Assembly: GCA_015059245.1 (NCBI GenBank)
Contig: SVAU01000004.1
Location: 1-64,000, forward strand
Reading direction: 5' to 3'
DNA length: 64,000 bases
Source: Bacillota bacterium
GTDB lineage: Bacteria; Bacillota_I; Bacilli_A; RF39; UBA660
Part shown: positions 34,291-43,769 of the stretch, piece by piece
Numbering within the stretch: the stretch's first letter is position 1
How the letters are laid out: every line of letters begins with the position of its first letter
Notes under the pieces: model-generated
Database searches by the model: none
Told to the model about the DNA's origin: nothing
Seen by the model: only the letters and a program-made list of their open reading frames with translations
Program-made: the position numbers and the translations under genes

Positions 34291-34317
34291 AAAAAAAGTA
34301 TCTATTTTAGATACTTT
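34291..34317 (-). terminator. Intrinsic terminator
   Basis: AAAGTATCTA (34295-34304), TTT loop, TAGATACTTT (34308-34317), T run on the minus strand, next to the stop at 34320. Confidence 0.75.
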
Positions 34318-34319
34318 AA

Positions 34320-35003
34320 TTACTTTTTACATCTATTTATAAATTCTTTAAATAAATTATTATATTGATCTAATACTTCAGGATGAAATTGTACACCAAT
34401 TATATACTTATCATCTCCATCATATTCTATACCTTCTATTAATCCATCACTAGATTTAATACTTACTTTAAATTTACTACCTACTTCTGTAATAGTCATT
34501 TTATGAACACTATTTACTTCTATTTCTTCGTTCTTAAAAATATCATATAACTTAGTATCTTTTTCTATATTAACTTTATGAACTAAACTACTAACATTAT
34601 CTCTAAATAGTTCTATCGGCCAATGATCTACTCCATTATCTATTTTTTTAATAATTCTTTTATTCTCTTGTTCTATATTAACAGAATACATAGCTATAGT
34701 TTGCATCCCTAAACAAATACCTAATATAGGTTTATTATTATTATTATTATAAAAATAATCTATTACATCAAAATTAGTATTAACTACTCTATTACCACCA
34801 GGTAATAATAAACCATCACACATATCTAAAGTATCTTCTATTATTTTATCATCTACATAAGGAATCAAATAAGGAATCCCACCATTATCTACTATTCTTT
34901 TAATATAATTATTTCCATATCTATATGTATCTTTAAAAGGATCATCAGTTTGTAAATAATTACTAGTAGGCATAATACCTATAACTGGTTTATTCTTATA
35001 CAT
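34320..35003 (-). CDS. Class I glutamine amidotransferase, PuuD-like (peptidase C26)
   Basis: 227 residues. The triad is visible: nucleophile Cys in GICLGMQ, and His and Glu in QFHPE; the substrate loop LLLPGGNRV also fits gamma-glutamyl-gamma-aminobutyrate hydrolases. These remove gamma-linked glutamate from small amines. Its start lies eight bases inside the end of the gene at 34996, so both belong to one operon. Exact substrate not determined. Confidence 0.8.
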   Translation of the reverse strand: MYKNKPVIGIMPTSNYLQTDDPFKDTYRYGNNYIKRIVDNGGIPYLIPYVDDKIIEDTLDMCDGLLLPGGNRVVNTNFDVIDYFYNNNNNKPILGICLGMQTIAMYSVNIEQENKRIIKKIDNGVDHWPIELFRDNVSSLVHKVNIEKDTKLYDIFKNEEIEVNSVHKMTITEVGSKFKVSIKSSDGLIEGIEYDGDDKYIIGVQFHPEVLDQYNNLFKEFINRCKK

Positions 35004-35430
35004 AAAAATCCTCCAATACTTGATCTACTAATCCATCTTCACCAATAGGAACTACTTTATATCCTTTATCTATATATTTATTATAGTTAATATCCGTATC
35101 AAGTATTACATCATTATCTCCAGTTATCTCAATATACTTAGTAACTAACCATTTATTCATACCTACAAAACCCTGATTAATAAATATAACTCTAGTAGCT
35201 CCAACACCCATCTTTAATAATAATTGTAAAGTAATTAGAACATCTCCTTCTGTAACAAAAACAATATCTTGATCAATTATTTTGTTCACCATACCTTGTT
35301 CTAATACATAAGAAAACAACGTTGTATAGTAATCATAATCATAACTAGTATTCATAACTTCATTATCTATTTTTATTAATTCTTCAACTATATCTTTTTC
35401 TTCTAATAGTTTTACCATTAACTCATTCAT
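34996..35430 (-). CDS. Unknown protein coupled to the C26 hydrolase
   Basis: 144 residues from the ATG at 35430 (AGGTGATATTA upstream). It is acidic with an alpha/beta pattern (KIDNEVMNTSYDYDYY, LLLKMGVGATRVIFINQG, ITGDNDVILDTD). No signal, no membrane helix. No family recognised. The stop overlaps the hydrolase start by eight bases, so the two are translationally linked. Confidence 0.55.
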   Translation of the reverse strand: MNELMVKLLEEKDIVEELIKIDNEVMNTSYDYDYYTTLFSYVLEQGMVNKIIDQDIVFVTEGDVLITLQLLLKMGVGATRVIFINQGFVGMNKWLVTKYIEITGDNDVILDTDINYNKYIDKGYKVVPIGEDGLVDQVLEDFYV

Positions 35431-35455
35431 TAATATCACCTAATAGTATTATACA

Positions 35456-35486
35456 ATAAAAAAAGTAATAATTACTTATTACTTTT
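35456..35486 (-). terminator. Intrinsic terminator
   Basis: An 11-bp stem, AAAAGTAATAA (35461-35471) with TTATTACTTTT (35476-35486), T run on the minus strand, overlapping the stop at 35472. Confidence 0.75.
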
Positions 35487-36995
35487 CTTACTTATCTTAC
35501 CTTCACTAATTAATTTATCTATTCTTTCCATAGCTTTTTCATCATAAGTTTTACCTGTTATAATAGCTATCATTTTATCTATCCATTTATTAGTATGATA
35601 AACTCTTCTAACATCTGTACCACCATTTTTTATATAAGCCATAATATCTGTTTTAGTTTTTTTAGACATTTCAACAAAGTTATTAAATGTCATAACATAA
35701 GTAGCATTGCTAGTTGAAGGTTCATGATTTTCTATTGATTTATAAAATTTTTCAAATACTACAACACCATTACTATATATATATCCTATATAACCTTCAA
35801 AGTTATCTTTACCAGTCATTTTATATACATAATCAGTATGATCTAAGAAACTCATTCTATCTGTAATAGCTTGTAATTTTTCTTCTCTAGTTACTTTTTT
35901 CTTTTCTTGTTTTTTAGTTTTTAATCTAACAACTACATCTTCATCTACTGGAGTAATCTCTTTTTTACCATTTCTAATAAAGTTCCATGAAGCTTCTAAC
36001 TTTTTAGATTCTATGTAATCTTCCATTTCAGAAACAAAATCAGTAACTGTATCAACATCTCTATAATCTCTACCATCATTTTCAAAATGATACACAGAGA
36101 ATTCAGGATGAGCTACTTTAATCTCATTATATTCTCTAATAGCATCATCTACACTATATCTTATATTTCTACCATCTAAAGAAATAGTATCAATCTTAAC
36201 ATCATAATTTCCTTTTTCTCTTAATGCTTTAACTGCCATAATATACTTTTCTACATATACAAATGAATTATGTACAGCATTATCAGATTTTAAAGTAGTA
36301 TGAGTAACATCAATTAATTGTTTAGCCATTGCTAAATAGAATTTTTCTAAATCTAAACATTCTTGTAATTCATCTAAATTAATTGGTTTATTAAACATAG
36401 GAACTAAGTATCTTAATCCAACTATAAAGTTAGTAATATAATCTTTCTTAACTTCTAAATATCTATCATAAGATATAGGTCTATATTCTCTTCCCATTAC
36501 TTTCTTTCTATGTTGTTCATTTAATTGATAATCACTACGTAAGTTTTCATTTATTTCTTTATTATCTTCAGTTATGTTTCCATTTTGTATTTCAGATAAT
36601 TGTTTTCTATAATTTCTAAAGAATTGTACTGCTTCATCTTTTATTGTTTCATCATTACCTGAAAAATGAATTGGCATTCCAGTTAATATATGTGCAAACT
36701 CAATTATAAATAATTCAATAGACATCTTTAAATCTCTACCATAATTACCTGCCAAATCAGATACAACAAACAATCTTGGATTTGCAGTAAATTTCATTTT
36801 TTGTAATATTGATTTTATTTGACTATAAAACTTTTTATCAAAGTATTGTTCAACTAGATTCTTACCATTCTCTTTCTTACTAACCATAGAAAAAACATCA
36901 GCACTAAAAGCATAATTACCTTGATAAGTAACTGCTGGATTAAATACTTCACTTATTCCATCAAAATATTGAGTAATACTTAAATCATTCTTCAT
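35472..36995 (-). CDS. Large unknown cytoplasmic protein
   Basis: 507 residues, no signal or membrane segments. Highly charged, with a basic, coiled-coil-like stretch near residues 355-385 (KTKKQEKKKVTREEKLQ) separating an N-terminal helical domain (about 1-330) from a C-terminal alpha/beta part (about 390-500). I do not recognise it. It is divergent from the plus-strand gene at 37152 and has its own ribosome site (TAGGGGGATTT). Confidence 0.6.
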   Translation of the reverse strand: MKNDLSITQYFDGISEVFNPAVTYQGNYAFSADVFSMVSKKENGKNLVEQYFDKKFYSQIKSILQKMKFTANPRLFVVSDLAGNYGRDLKMSIELFIIEFAHILTGMPIHFSGNDETIKDEAVQFFRNYRKQLSEIQNGNITEDNKEINENLRSDYQLNEQHRKKVMGREYRPISYDRYLEVKKDYITNFIVGLRYLVPMFNKPINLDELQECLDLEKFYLAMAKQLIDVTHTTLKSDNAVHNSFVYVEKYIMAVKALREKGNYDVKIDTISLDGRNIRYSVDDAIREYNEIKVAHPEFSVYHFENDGRDYRDVDTVTDFVSEMEDYIESKKLEASWNFIRNGKKEITPVDEDVVVRLKTKKQEKKKVTREEKLQAITDRMSFLDHTDYVYKMTGKDNFEGYIGYIYSNGVVVFEKFYKSIENHEPSTSNATYVMTFNNFVEMSKKTKTDIMAYIKNGGTDVRRVYHTNKWIDKMIAIITGKTYDEKAMERIDKLISEGKISKKSNK

Positions 36996-37124
36996 TTTTC
37001 AAATCCCCCTAATAACGTAGAAAAGAATACCATAAAACCCTCTTTTTTTCAAATATTGCCCTCATTTTTTAAATATAATATTTATATAAATATATAGATT
37101 TTTAAAAAATAATGTGCTATCATT

Positions 37125-37130
37125 TATAAT
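37125..37130 (+). promoter_or_regulatory. -10 element upstream of the 37152 gene
   Basis: TATAAT at 37125-37130, 22 bases before the ATG, with AAAGAGG in between. The -35 is poor. The very AT-rich divergent region 36996-37151 should hold promoters for both flanking genes; only this box is clear. Confidence 0.45.
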
Positions 37131-37151
37131 AGGAAAGAGGTTAAGAAAGTA

Positions 37152-37943
37152 ATGAAAAAATTTGACATTAAAAAAGTGGGAATAGTCGTAGCAATTATAG
37201 TTGTTGTAGTACTAGCAATCTTCTTAATTGGAAAACTACTTAAAGGTAACGTAGATGAAGAAAGTTTAAAACAATATGAAAAAGTAACGATTGAATATTA
37301 TTTAAACTTAACTGCTGGATTAAATACAGCATATGATGGAATGGAAGCTCTATATGAAGTAGATGAAACAAAACTTCAAGATATTACTGATAGACAACTA
37401 TTACATGTAGCAATCGACTACATAACAAAAGAAGGAAAAGCAACATCAGTTGATTTAGGAACATTATCAATGTTATACAAAGACGAATATCCTGAAATTG
37501 AAAAAAGCGGTGTATACAATGCTAAAGATATAAGAGAAGCAATTAAAACATTATTTGATATTGATGATTTTGCTAATCCAACTATTGAAGCTGATGCAAC
37601 TGCATTAACAAACTATATTTATCTATCAGAAGAAGATGTTTATTTAGTATTTGGAGATTATTCAAATTCACTAAGTGATCCTAGTTTAATTATTGATTAC
37701 TCTATCGTAGAAACAACTTCTAAAAAAGATAAAATTATTACTACAGTAGCAATTGGTTATGCTCAAGTTGATGGAGACAAAAAAACATATGCTACAGATA
37801 GATTTGGAAACAATATAGTTGCAAAAGATGTTAGTGCATTCCCTACTGATAAAATTGATGAATTTACTAAATATGAATTCTCACTTACAAAATCTAAAGA
37901 CGGAAAAAATTACATATTTGAAAGCGTTAAAAAAGTTAAGTAA
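37152..37943 (+). CDS. Membrane-anchored protein of unknown function
   Basis: 263 residues. A short basic start, then one membrane helix (about residues 9-28, VGIVVAIIVVVVLAIFLIG), then an acidic, soluble domain of about 230 residues rich in Asp, Lys and Thr. No family recognised. It ends in a 14-bp terminator shared with polC and is one of few plus-strand genes here. Confidence 0.6.
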   Translation: MKKFDIKKVGIVVAIIVVVVLAIFLIGKLLKGNVDEESLKQYEKVTIEYYLNLTAGLNTAYDGMEALYEVDETKLQDITDRQLLHVAIDYITKEGKATSVDLGTLSMLYKDEYPEIEKSGVYNAKDIREAIKTLFDIDDFANPTIEADATALTNYIYLSEEDVYLVFGDYSNSLSDPSLIIDYSIVETTSKKDKIITTVAIGYAQVDGDKKTYATDRFGNNIVAKDVSAFPTDKIDEFTKYEFSLTKSKDGKNYIFESVKKVK

Positions 37944-37962
37944 TAATACTTAACTTTTTTTA
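37929..37962. terminator. Bidirectional terminator before polC 3' end
   Basis: A 14-bp perfect stem, AAAAAAGTTAAGTA (37929-37942), ATAA loop, TACTTAACTTTTTT (37947-37960). It ends the 37152 gene and polC. Confidence 0.85.
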
Positions 37963-37966
37963 TTGT

Positions 37967-40900
37967 CTAAAATAAACTTAATTGATTACTTTCAGGTAAA
38001 GAATCTAAACAACCTAGTTCTTTTAATTTTTCTAAAGCACTGTTATTTACTTTACCTCTATTTCTTAAATCTTCCATTGATATGAAAGGTCCACCTTCAC
38101 GAGCTTTAACTATTGCATCAGCAACGTTATCACCAAGTCCATCTAATGCTCTAAATGGAATTATTAAACCTTTTTGATCTTCAGTAATAATAAATTTCTT
38201 ACCATCACTCTTATCAACATCTATATTTGAGAAATAGAATCCTCTACATACCATTTCTAAACAAATACATAAAGTTTCTCTAGTATCTATTTCCTTATTA
38301 GATGCAGCATTACCTTTAGCATCTATTTCATCTATTTTAGCTCTTATTGCAGCTTCTCCTTTTATCATCGAAGCAATATCAAATTGATCTCTTCTTATTG
38401 ATAGATAAGCACAATAATACCAAATAGGATGATGTACTTTAAACCAAGCAATTCTAAATGCAGATGTAACATATGCTGTAGCATGCGCTTTAGGGAACAT
38501 GTACTTAATCTTACGACAAGATTCAATATACCATTCAGGTATTCCTGCTTCTTTCATAGTAGCAGCATGATCTTTCCATGTTTCAGGATCTTTACTTGCT
38601 TTACCTTTACGTACGAATTCCATTATTTTAAATGCTTTAGCAGGTTTCATTCCCCAAGCTATTAAGTTAACCATGATATCGTCACGACAACCAATAACAT
38701 TTTTAAAAGGAACTTCTATAATACCTTCTTCATTTGGTGTACATAAATCTCTTGCATTACCTAACCAAACATCAGTACCATGAGATAACCCAGATATTTT
38801 AATTAATTCAGCAAATGTAGTCGGTTTAGTTTCTTCAAGCATACCTAGTAAGAATGAAGTACCAAACTCTGGTACACCCAGTGTTCCAGTAGGACAATAT
38901 TTTCTACCTTCTTTATCAGTTAATCCTCTTAATTTATATCTATCTACACCAAGTATTTCAGGTCCAGTAAATATTTTCATCGTATCAGGATCCCCTAAGT
39001 CTATCTTAGTAACATCTATACCAGATAAATCTTGTAACATTCTAAGTACTGTCGGATCATCGTGTCCTAGTATATCTAACTTAAGTAAGTCAGCATCTAT
39101 AGCATGGTAATCAAAGTGTGTCGTTCTCCATGCACTAGTTGGATCGTCTGCTGGATATTGGAATGGTGTAAAATCCCATATATCTTTATATCCAGGTACA
39201 ACAACAATACCACCAGGGTGTTGCCCAGTAGTTCTCTTAACTCCCGTACATCCTACACTAATACGTTCTACTTCAGGAGTTCTTATAAATGATTTTATAA
39301 CTCCTTTTTTCTTTAAGTCATCTTTACCCATTACAGGCAAACCATAACTTTGTGCTTCTATTTTTAATACATCATATAATCTTTCTTCATAAAAACCTTG
39401 TACGTAACCAAATGCTGTCTTATCAGCAACAGTACCAATAGTACCAGCTCTATAAACATTATCAGTACCAAATAATACTTTTGTATATTCGTGAGCAGAT
39501 GGTTGATTATCTCCTGAGAAATTAAGATCTATATCAGGAACTTTATCTGCATTAAATCCTAAGAATGTTGCAAATGGCATGTCATTACCTTCATGAATCA
39601 TTAATGTTCCACATTTAGGACAATCTTTTGCAGGTAAGTCAAACCCTGATGCATATTCTTCAGTATAAGGTCTGCCCTCTTCATTTAAGAATTCTGAATG
39701 ACAACAATTAGGACAATAATAGTGTGATGGTAAACCATTACATTCTGTAATACCCATCATACTCGCAACAAATGATGAACCAACAGATCCACGAGAACCA
39801 ACTAAATAACCATCATCATTTGAATGTTTAACTAACTTTTGTGCAATAAGATAAATAACGTCGAAACCACCACCAATGATTCCACCTAATGAAGCTTTTG
39901 CTTTTTCCGTAGCATCTTCATCACTTAATGGTTCTTCTGCTTCTCTTTTTAATCTAGCAGCCATCAGTGCAACTACGCCATCATATCCACTCATGATAAC
40001 TTCATGAATAGTTTCAGGCATTAATTTATCTACTTCTTCATCACTTAAATCAGGATGTTCTAATCTTATCTTTTCTTCAACAAGTCCCATAATCTTATCA
40101 CCATAGAACTCTTGAGCAATTCTTTCTTCAATATTTCTAGGTAATGGATTTCCATACATACTATGAGCTTTATCAAAAACCAAATCTCTACATGTTTCTT
40201 GAGACTTCTCTATTATTGGAGAATATGGTTTATCAGGATAATCTACTACTTCGATCTCCTCAATCATATCAAGCAACTTATTAGGATTATCTATAACGAT
40301 TTCTTTAATTAATTCTTTATCGCCTAAGAAATCAAATTCATCCATCATCTCTCTAGTAGTTCTAAAGAACTGATTAGGAATATGTCCTTGAGTAACTGTT
40401 TCACTATCATTATAGTTACCATTTAATGAATACTCTCCATCTTTTTCTTTAACAATACCAGCTACATTTAGTTTTCTTAAAGATGCTGATACTGCTTTTA
40501 ATTTTTCAGCTTCACCATCTTTACCTTTAAATGCTTCTTCTTTTTCATCTTTTTTATTAGGTGCATAAATACTAGCAATATTACTTGCAGTAATAGCTAT
40601 CTTACCTATCTTAGTAAGCACATAAATATATTTAAGTACCTTTTGTTCAATAACATCTAAAGTAACTCCTTGACTAGCTGCTTTATCAATACACTTCTCT
40701 ATATTATCTAAATTAGTGTTACGTTTATTACTTCCCGCTAAATATCTAGCAAGCATATGTCTTCCTTTACCAGGAACATTTTGATTAACAATAATCTCTC
40801 TATATAATCTATCTTCTTTATTTATATTATGTACATCACCAGTAGCAACAATTAACTTACCAGCTTTTTTAGCACAATCTATAATTCTTCTTAAACACTT

Positions 40901-43759
40901 ATGTAAATGTTCAAGATTATTAATATCATGACCTCTAAGTAAATGAGAATAATTTTCTGGTGGTTGTACTTCAATATAATCATAGAACTTCATAGCTTCT
41001 ATAATATCTTCATCGCATCTAGTTTCAGCCATATAGAAAATTTCACCATTTAGACAAGCACTACCAACTAGTAATCCTTCTCTATTTTCTTCAATCAACT
41101 TTCTAGGTATTCTAGCATTTCTTTGAATAAAGTTTGTATTAGCAAAACTTACTATTTTAAACATATTCTTTAAACCAGTTTGATTCTTAGCAATAAATGT
41201 AACATGTTTCATATTATCATAAGCATTTGCTATATGTTCAGTAAATGTCTTACCAGGTATATTTTCATACATTTGTAAATTATCTTCATGACACCAAGGG
41301 AACTTCCATCTATATTCAGTATTACCAAATTTTTCAAAAGGTAATCCCAAATCTTCAGGTATTTCTTCATCTTCTCCTGGTTTATAAACATAATTCTTAT
41401 AACTAACTAATTCACCAATATGATCCATTAATTTAGGATTATTTTGGAAACTTATTTCTTCTAGTAATTTTAAATTATTTAAATCACTTATCTTTTCTAC
41501 ACCTTTAATTTGACTTAACATTTTATTAAAGATATAACCTGTATTTTCTGAGTCGACATCGGCACCATGGTGTTGCCCAACATAAACTACTATTGTTAAT
41601 GTTTTCTCACCAAAGTCATCAGTAAATTTAATTTCTATATCATTTTCTGCTGGATGTAGTGTTACTTTATCAATAAAATCTATTAACTCTACTCCATCAT
41701 TTACTTCTATTTCTATATTAACTTCTTCAGTCTTAGAAGCTTTATGTATAGTTTCTAAATGATATATATTTCTATATTTTTTAACTTTTTCTTCAGTACT
41801 AATATCAACATCATAATATTCTTGTCTTTCAATATTTAGTACTTCTTCTCCATCTACTTTAATAGATTTAAAAGCTCCACCAATTTCTTCATCTATAACT
41901 TTACCAGTTACACCAGTTTCATTTACTGTTTCTTCGTCTTCATCATCTGCTTCACCAGTATCTATTCCATAGAACTTACCTAAAGCTTTTAAACTATGTT
42001 TCTTTAAATCTCTATTTATAACTCTTGATAACATTAATGTATCTATTATAGGATTTTCTAATTTACCTAATCCATACTTATAATAAGCCATATCAAGTAT
42101 GTTTTTATCGAATCGTGCATTATGTGCAACTAAAGGTAAATTGCCTATCCATTCTTTAAATCTCTTAGTTACATTTTCTTCGTTATCAGCATCTTTTACA
42201 TCGTCATCACTAATATCAGTAACTCTAGTAATTTGTTCATCTATATGATGACCCGGATTAATTAATTCATCAAAACGATCTACTACTTCACCATTATGAA
42301 TCATAACTCCACCAAGTTCTATCATAGAATCCCCTAATCCTGGATTAAAACCTGTTGTTTCTGTATCGAATACAACAAATGTATTTCCTTCGATTAATTC
42401 ATCATTAGGATTAAAACATACATTTAAATATGATTCACACATTTCAAGTTCAGTACCATACCCAGCTTTAAAGAATTTTAGATTCTTTTTATCTTCTTCA
42501 GCTTGAGCAATCATTTTTTCCATCTCAGCAATTCCTTCTTCATTACCAGATGTTTTTATTTCTTCTAAACTTGCTTTTAATTCATCTATTCTGCCTTGTG
42601 CTTTTTTCTTTAAACCTTTATTAAATGAAGTAACTTCTCCAAATACATGTGGGAATGATTGACAACAATCATGGTCAGTAATTGCAATACCAGCATGTCC
42701 CCAATCCATAGCTTGTTTTACTAACTTTACTTCATCACATACTCCATCCATCTGACTCATCATAGTATGAGCATGTAATTCTACTCTCTTCTCTGGTTCA
42801 TTATCTAATCTCTTAAATGAAGGAACATTTTCTAAAGGTTCATAACTTCTAAAATTAAATACTAAATCATCAGCAAAATTATCAAATCTAACTTGTCCTT
42901 TAAAACTAAACCAACCAGACTTTAATTCTTTACTCTTAGCAATAAAGTCCTCTTCATCTTTAGCGAATGTCTTAGCTAAAATACTTGATGTATTATCACT
43001 AATCTTTAATGTAATTAAGTATAAATCTCTACCATCTTTAGTCTTTAATTGATTAAACTCCGCCCCAAATATATAAGCTTCTAAATGAACATTGTTTTCT
43101 TCTTGATCTATACTAGCAATAGTAACTAGTCCTTCTCTAGAATATTCTATTTTCTTCTTAGGAGTCCAACTACCATTACCATAGCTTCCCCCACCATTTT
43201 GTTGAGGTTCTGGTTCACTATATTCAACCTCTATATGTCTAGTTCTATCAGCTTCTATTTCTTCTTGTATTTTCTTTTGATTTTCTACATTAATAGCTGT
43301 AGTAATTTCCATTTCATAAAAACCTAATTCTACTAAAGATTCACTTAGTCCATTAAGTTCTTTTTTTATCATGTCATATTCTTCACTTTTACTATCTAAT
43401 TCAACTATTATAAAATCATCATCTATACTTATATTTTTATTTTCTAATGATACTAGAGAAGGTCTCTTAGTAATTAAATCACCAAGTAATACTTTAAAAG
43501 CATCTAATATATCTTCATCATCCATATCATTGTATATAAAATTAATATGACATTTATTCTTACCATTAATCCCCTTACTTGCACATTTTACAAGTTCTAA
43601 AGTTCTAACAGGGTTAATAGGTCTATCATTTTCTATAAATACTTCAAATAACTCTTCTTTTTTCTTTAATACTACTTTAGATATACTAGCATTACTAAAA
43701 TCGCCATCTTCATCAGTAAATCCAACACTATTAAAGAAATTAAGTAACTTCTCTTGCAT
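37967..43759 (-). CDS. polC: DNA polymerase III PolC, strongly enlarged
   Basis: 1930 residues, against about 1440 for the usual Gram-positive PolC. Order: N-terminal domain, OB domain (about 205-310), PHP (RVELHAHTMMSQMDGV at 325; ITDHDCC), 3'-5' exonuclease (D465-T-E467; HNARFD at 546; H731 and D736), palm with PDIDLNFSG (1408-1416), zinc knuckle CPNC/CPKC (1349-1383). It is the leading-strand replicase. Compared with the standard protein, extra segments lie at about 386-428 (coiled coil), 598-727 (acidic, inside the exonuclease), 760-835, 1000-1123 and 1222-1288. AGGAGGGTTAAT precedes the ATG, ten bases after dnaE. Confidence 0.95.
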   Translation of the reverse strand: MQEKLLNFFNSVGFTDEDGDFSNASISKVVLKKKEELFEVFIENDRPINPVRTLELVKCASKGINGKNKCHINFIYNDMDDEDILDAFKVLLGDLITKRPSLVSLENKNISIDDDFIIVELDSKSEEYDMIKKELNGLSESLVELGFYEMEITTAINVENQKKIQEEIEADRTRHIEVEYSEPEPQQNGGGSYGNGSWTPKKKIEYSREGLVTIASIDQEENNVHLEAYIFGAEFNQLKTKDGRDLYLITLKISDNTSSILAKTFAKDEEDFIAKSKELKSGWFSFKGQVRFDNFADDLVFNFRSYEPLENVPSFKRLDNEPEKRVELHAHTMMSQMDGVCDEVKLVKQAMDWGHAGIAITDHDCCQSFPHVFGEVTSFNKGLKKKAQGRIDELKASLEEIKTSGNEEGIAEMEKMIAQAEEDKKNLKFFKAGYGTELEMCESYLNVCFNPNDELIEGNTFVVFDTETTGFNPGLGDSMIELGGVMIHNGEVVDRFDELINPGHHIDEQITRVTDISDDDVKDADNEENVTKRFKEWIGNLPLVAHNARFDKNILDMAYYKYGLGKLENPIIDTLMLSRVINRDLKKHSLKALGKFYGIDTGEADDEDEETVNETGVTGKVIDEEIGGAFKSIKVDGEEVLNIERQEYYDVDISTEEKVKKYRNIYHLETIHKASKTEEVNIEIEVNDGVELIDFIDKVTLHPAENDIEIKFTDDFGEKTLTIVVYVGQHHGADVDSENTGYIFNKMLSQIKGVEKISDLNNLKLLEEISFQNNPKLMDHIGELVSYKNYVYKPGEDEEIPEDLGLPFEKFGNTEYRWKFPWCHEDNLQMYENIPGKTFTEHIANAYDNMKHVTFIAKNQTGLKNMFKIVSFANTNFIQRNARIPRKLIEENREGLLVGSACLNGEIFYMAETRCDEDIIEAMKFYDYIEVQPPENYSHLLRGHDINNLEHLHKCLRRIIDCAKKAGKLIVATGDVHNINKEDRLYREIIVNQNVPGKGRHMLARYLAGSNKRNTNLDNIEKCIDKAASQGVTLDVIEQKVLKYIYVLTKIGKIAITASNIASIYAPNKKDEKEEAFKGKDGEAEKLKAVSASLRKLNVAGIVKEKDGEYSLNGNYNDSETVTQGHIPNQFFRTTREMMDEFDFLGDKELIKEIVIDNPNKLLDMIEEIEVVDYPDKPYSPIIEKSQETCRDLVFDKAHSMYGNPLPRNIEERIAQEFYGDKIMGLVEEKIRLEHPDLSDEEVDKLMPETIHEVIMSGYDGVVALMAARLKREAEEPLSDEDATEKAKASLGGIIGGGFDVIYLIAQKLVKHSNDDGYLVGSRGSVGSSFVASMMGITECNGLPSHYYCPNCCHSEFLNEEGRPYTEEYASGFDLPAKDCPKCGTLMIHEGNDMPFATFLGFNADKVPDIDLNFSGDNQPSAHEYTKVLFGTDNVYRAGTIGTVADKTAFGYVQGFYEERLYDVLKIEAQSYGLPVMGKDDLKKKGVIKSFIRTPEVERISVGCTGVKRTTGQHPGGIVVVPGYKDIWDFTPFQYPADDPTSAWRTTHFDYHAIDADLLKLDILGHDDPTVLRMLQDLSGIDVTKIDLGDPDTMKIFTGPEILGVDRYKLRGLTDKEGRKYCPTGTLGVPEFGTSFLLGMLEETKPTTFAELIKISGLSHGTDVWLGNARDLCTPNEEGIIEVPFKNVIGCRDDIMVNLIAWGMKPAKAFKIMEFVRKGKASKDPETWKDHAATMKEAGIPEWYIESCRKIKYMFPKAHATAYVTSAFRIAWFKVHHPIWYYCAYLSIRRDQFDIASMIKGEAAIRAKIDEIDAKGNAASNKEIDTRETLCICLEMVCRGFYFSNIDVDKSDGKKFIITEDQKGLIIPFRALDGLGDNVADAIVKAREGGPFISMEDLRNRGKVNNSALEKLKELGCLDSLPESNQLSLF

Positions 43760-43769
43760 ATTAACCCTC

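Noticed and set aside
39600..42000. Intein in PolC
   Set aside because: The exonuclease insert has no Cys/Ser start, no terminal HN-C/S/T and no homing endonuclease motif; it is acidic and ends before the catalytic His without a splice junction.
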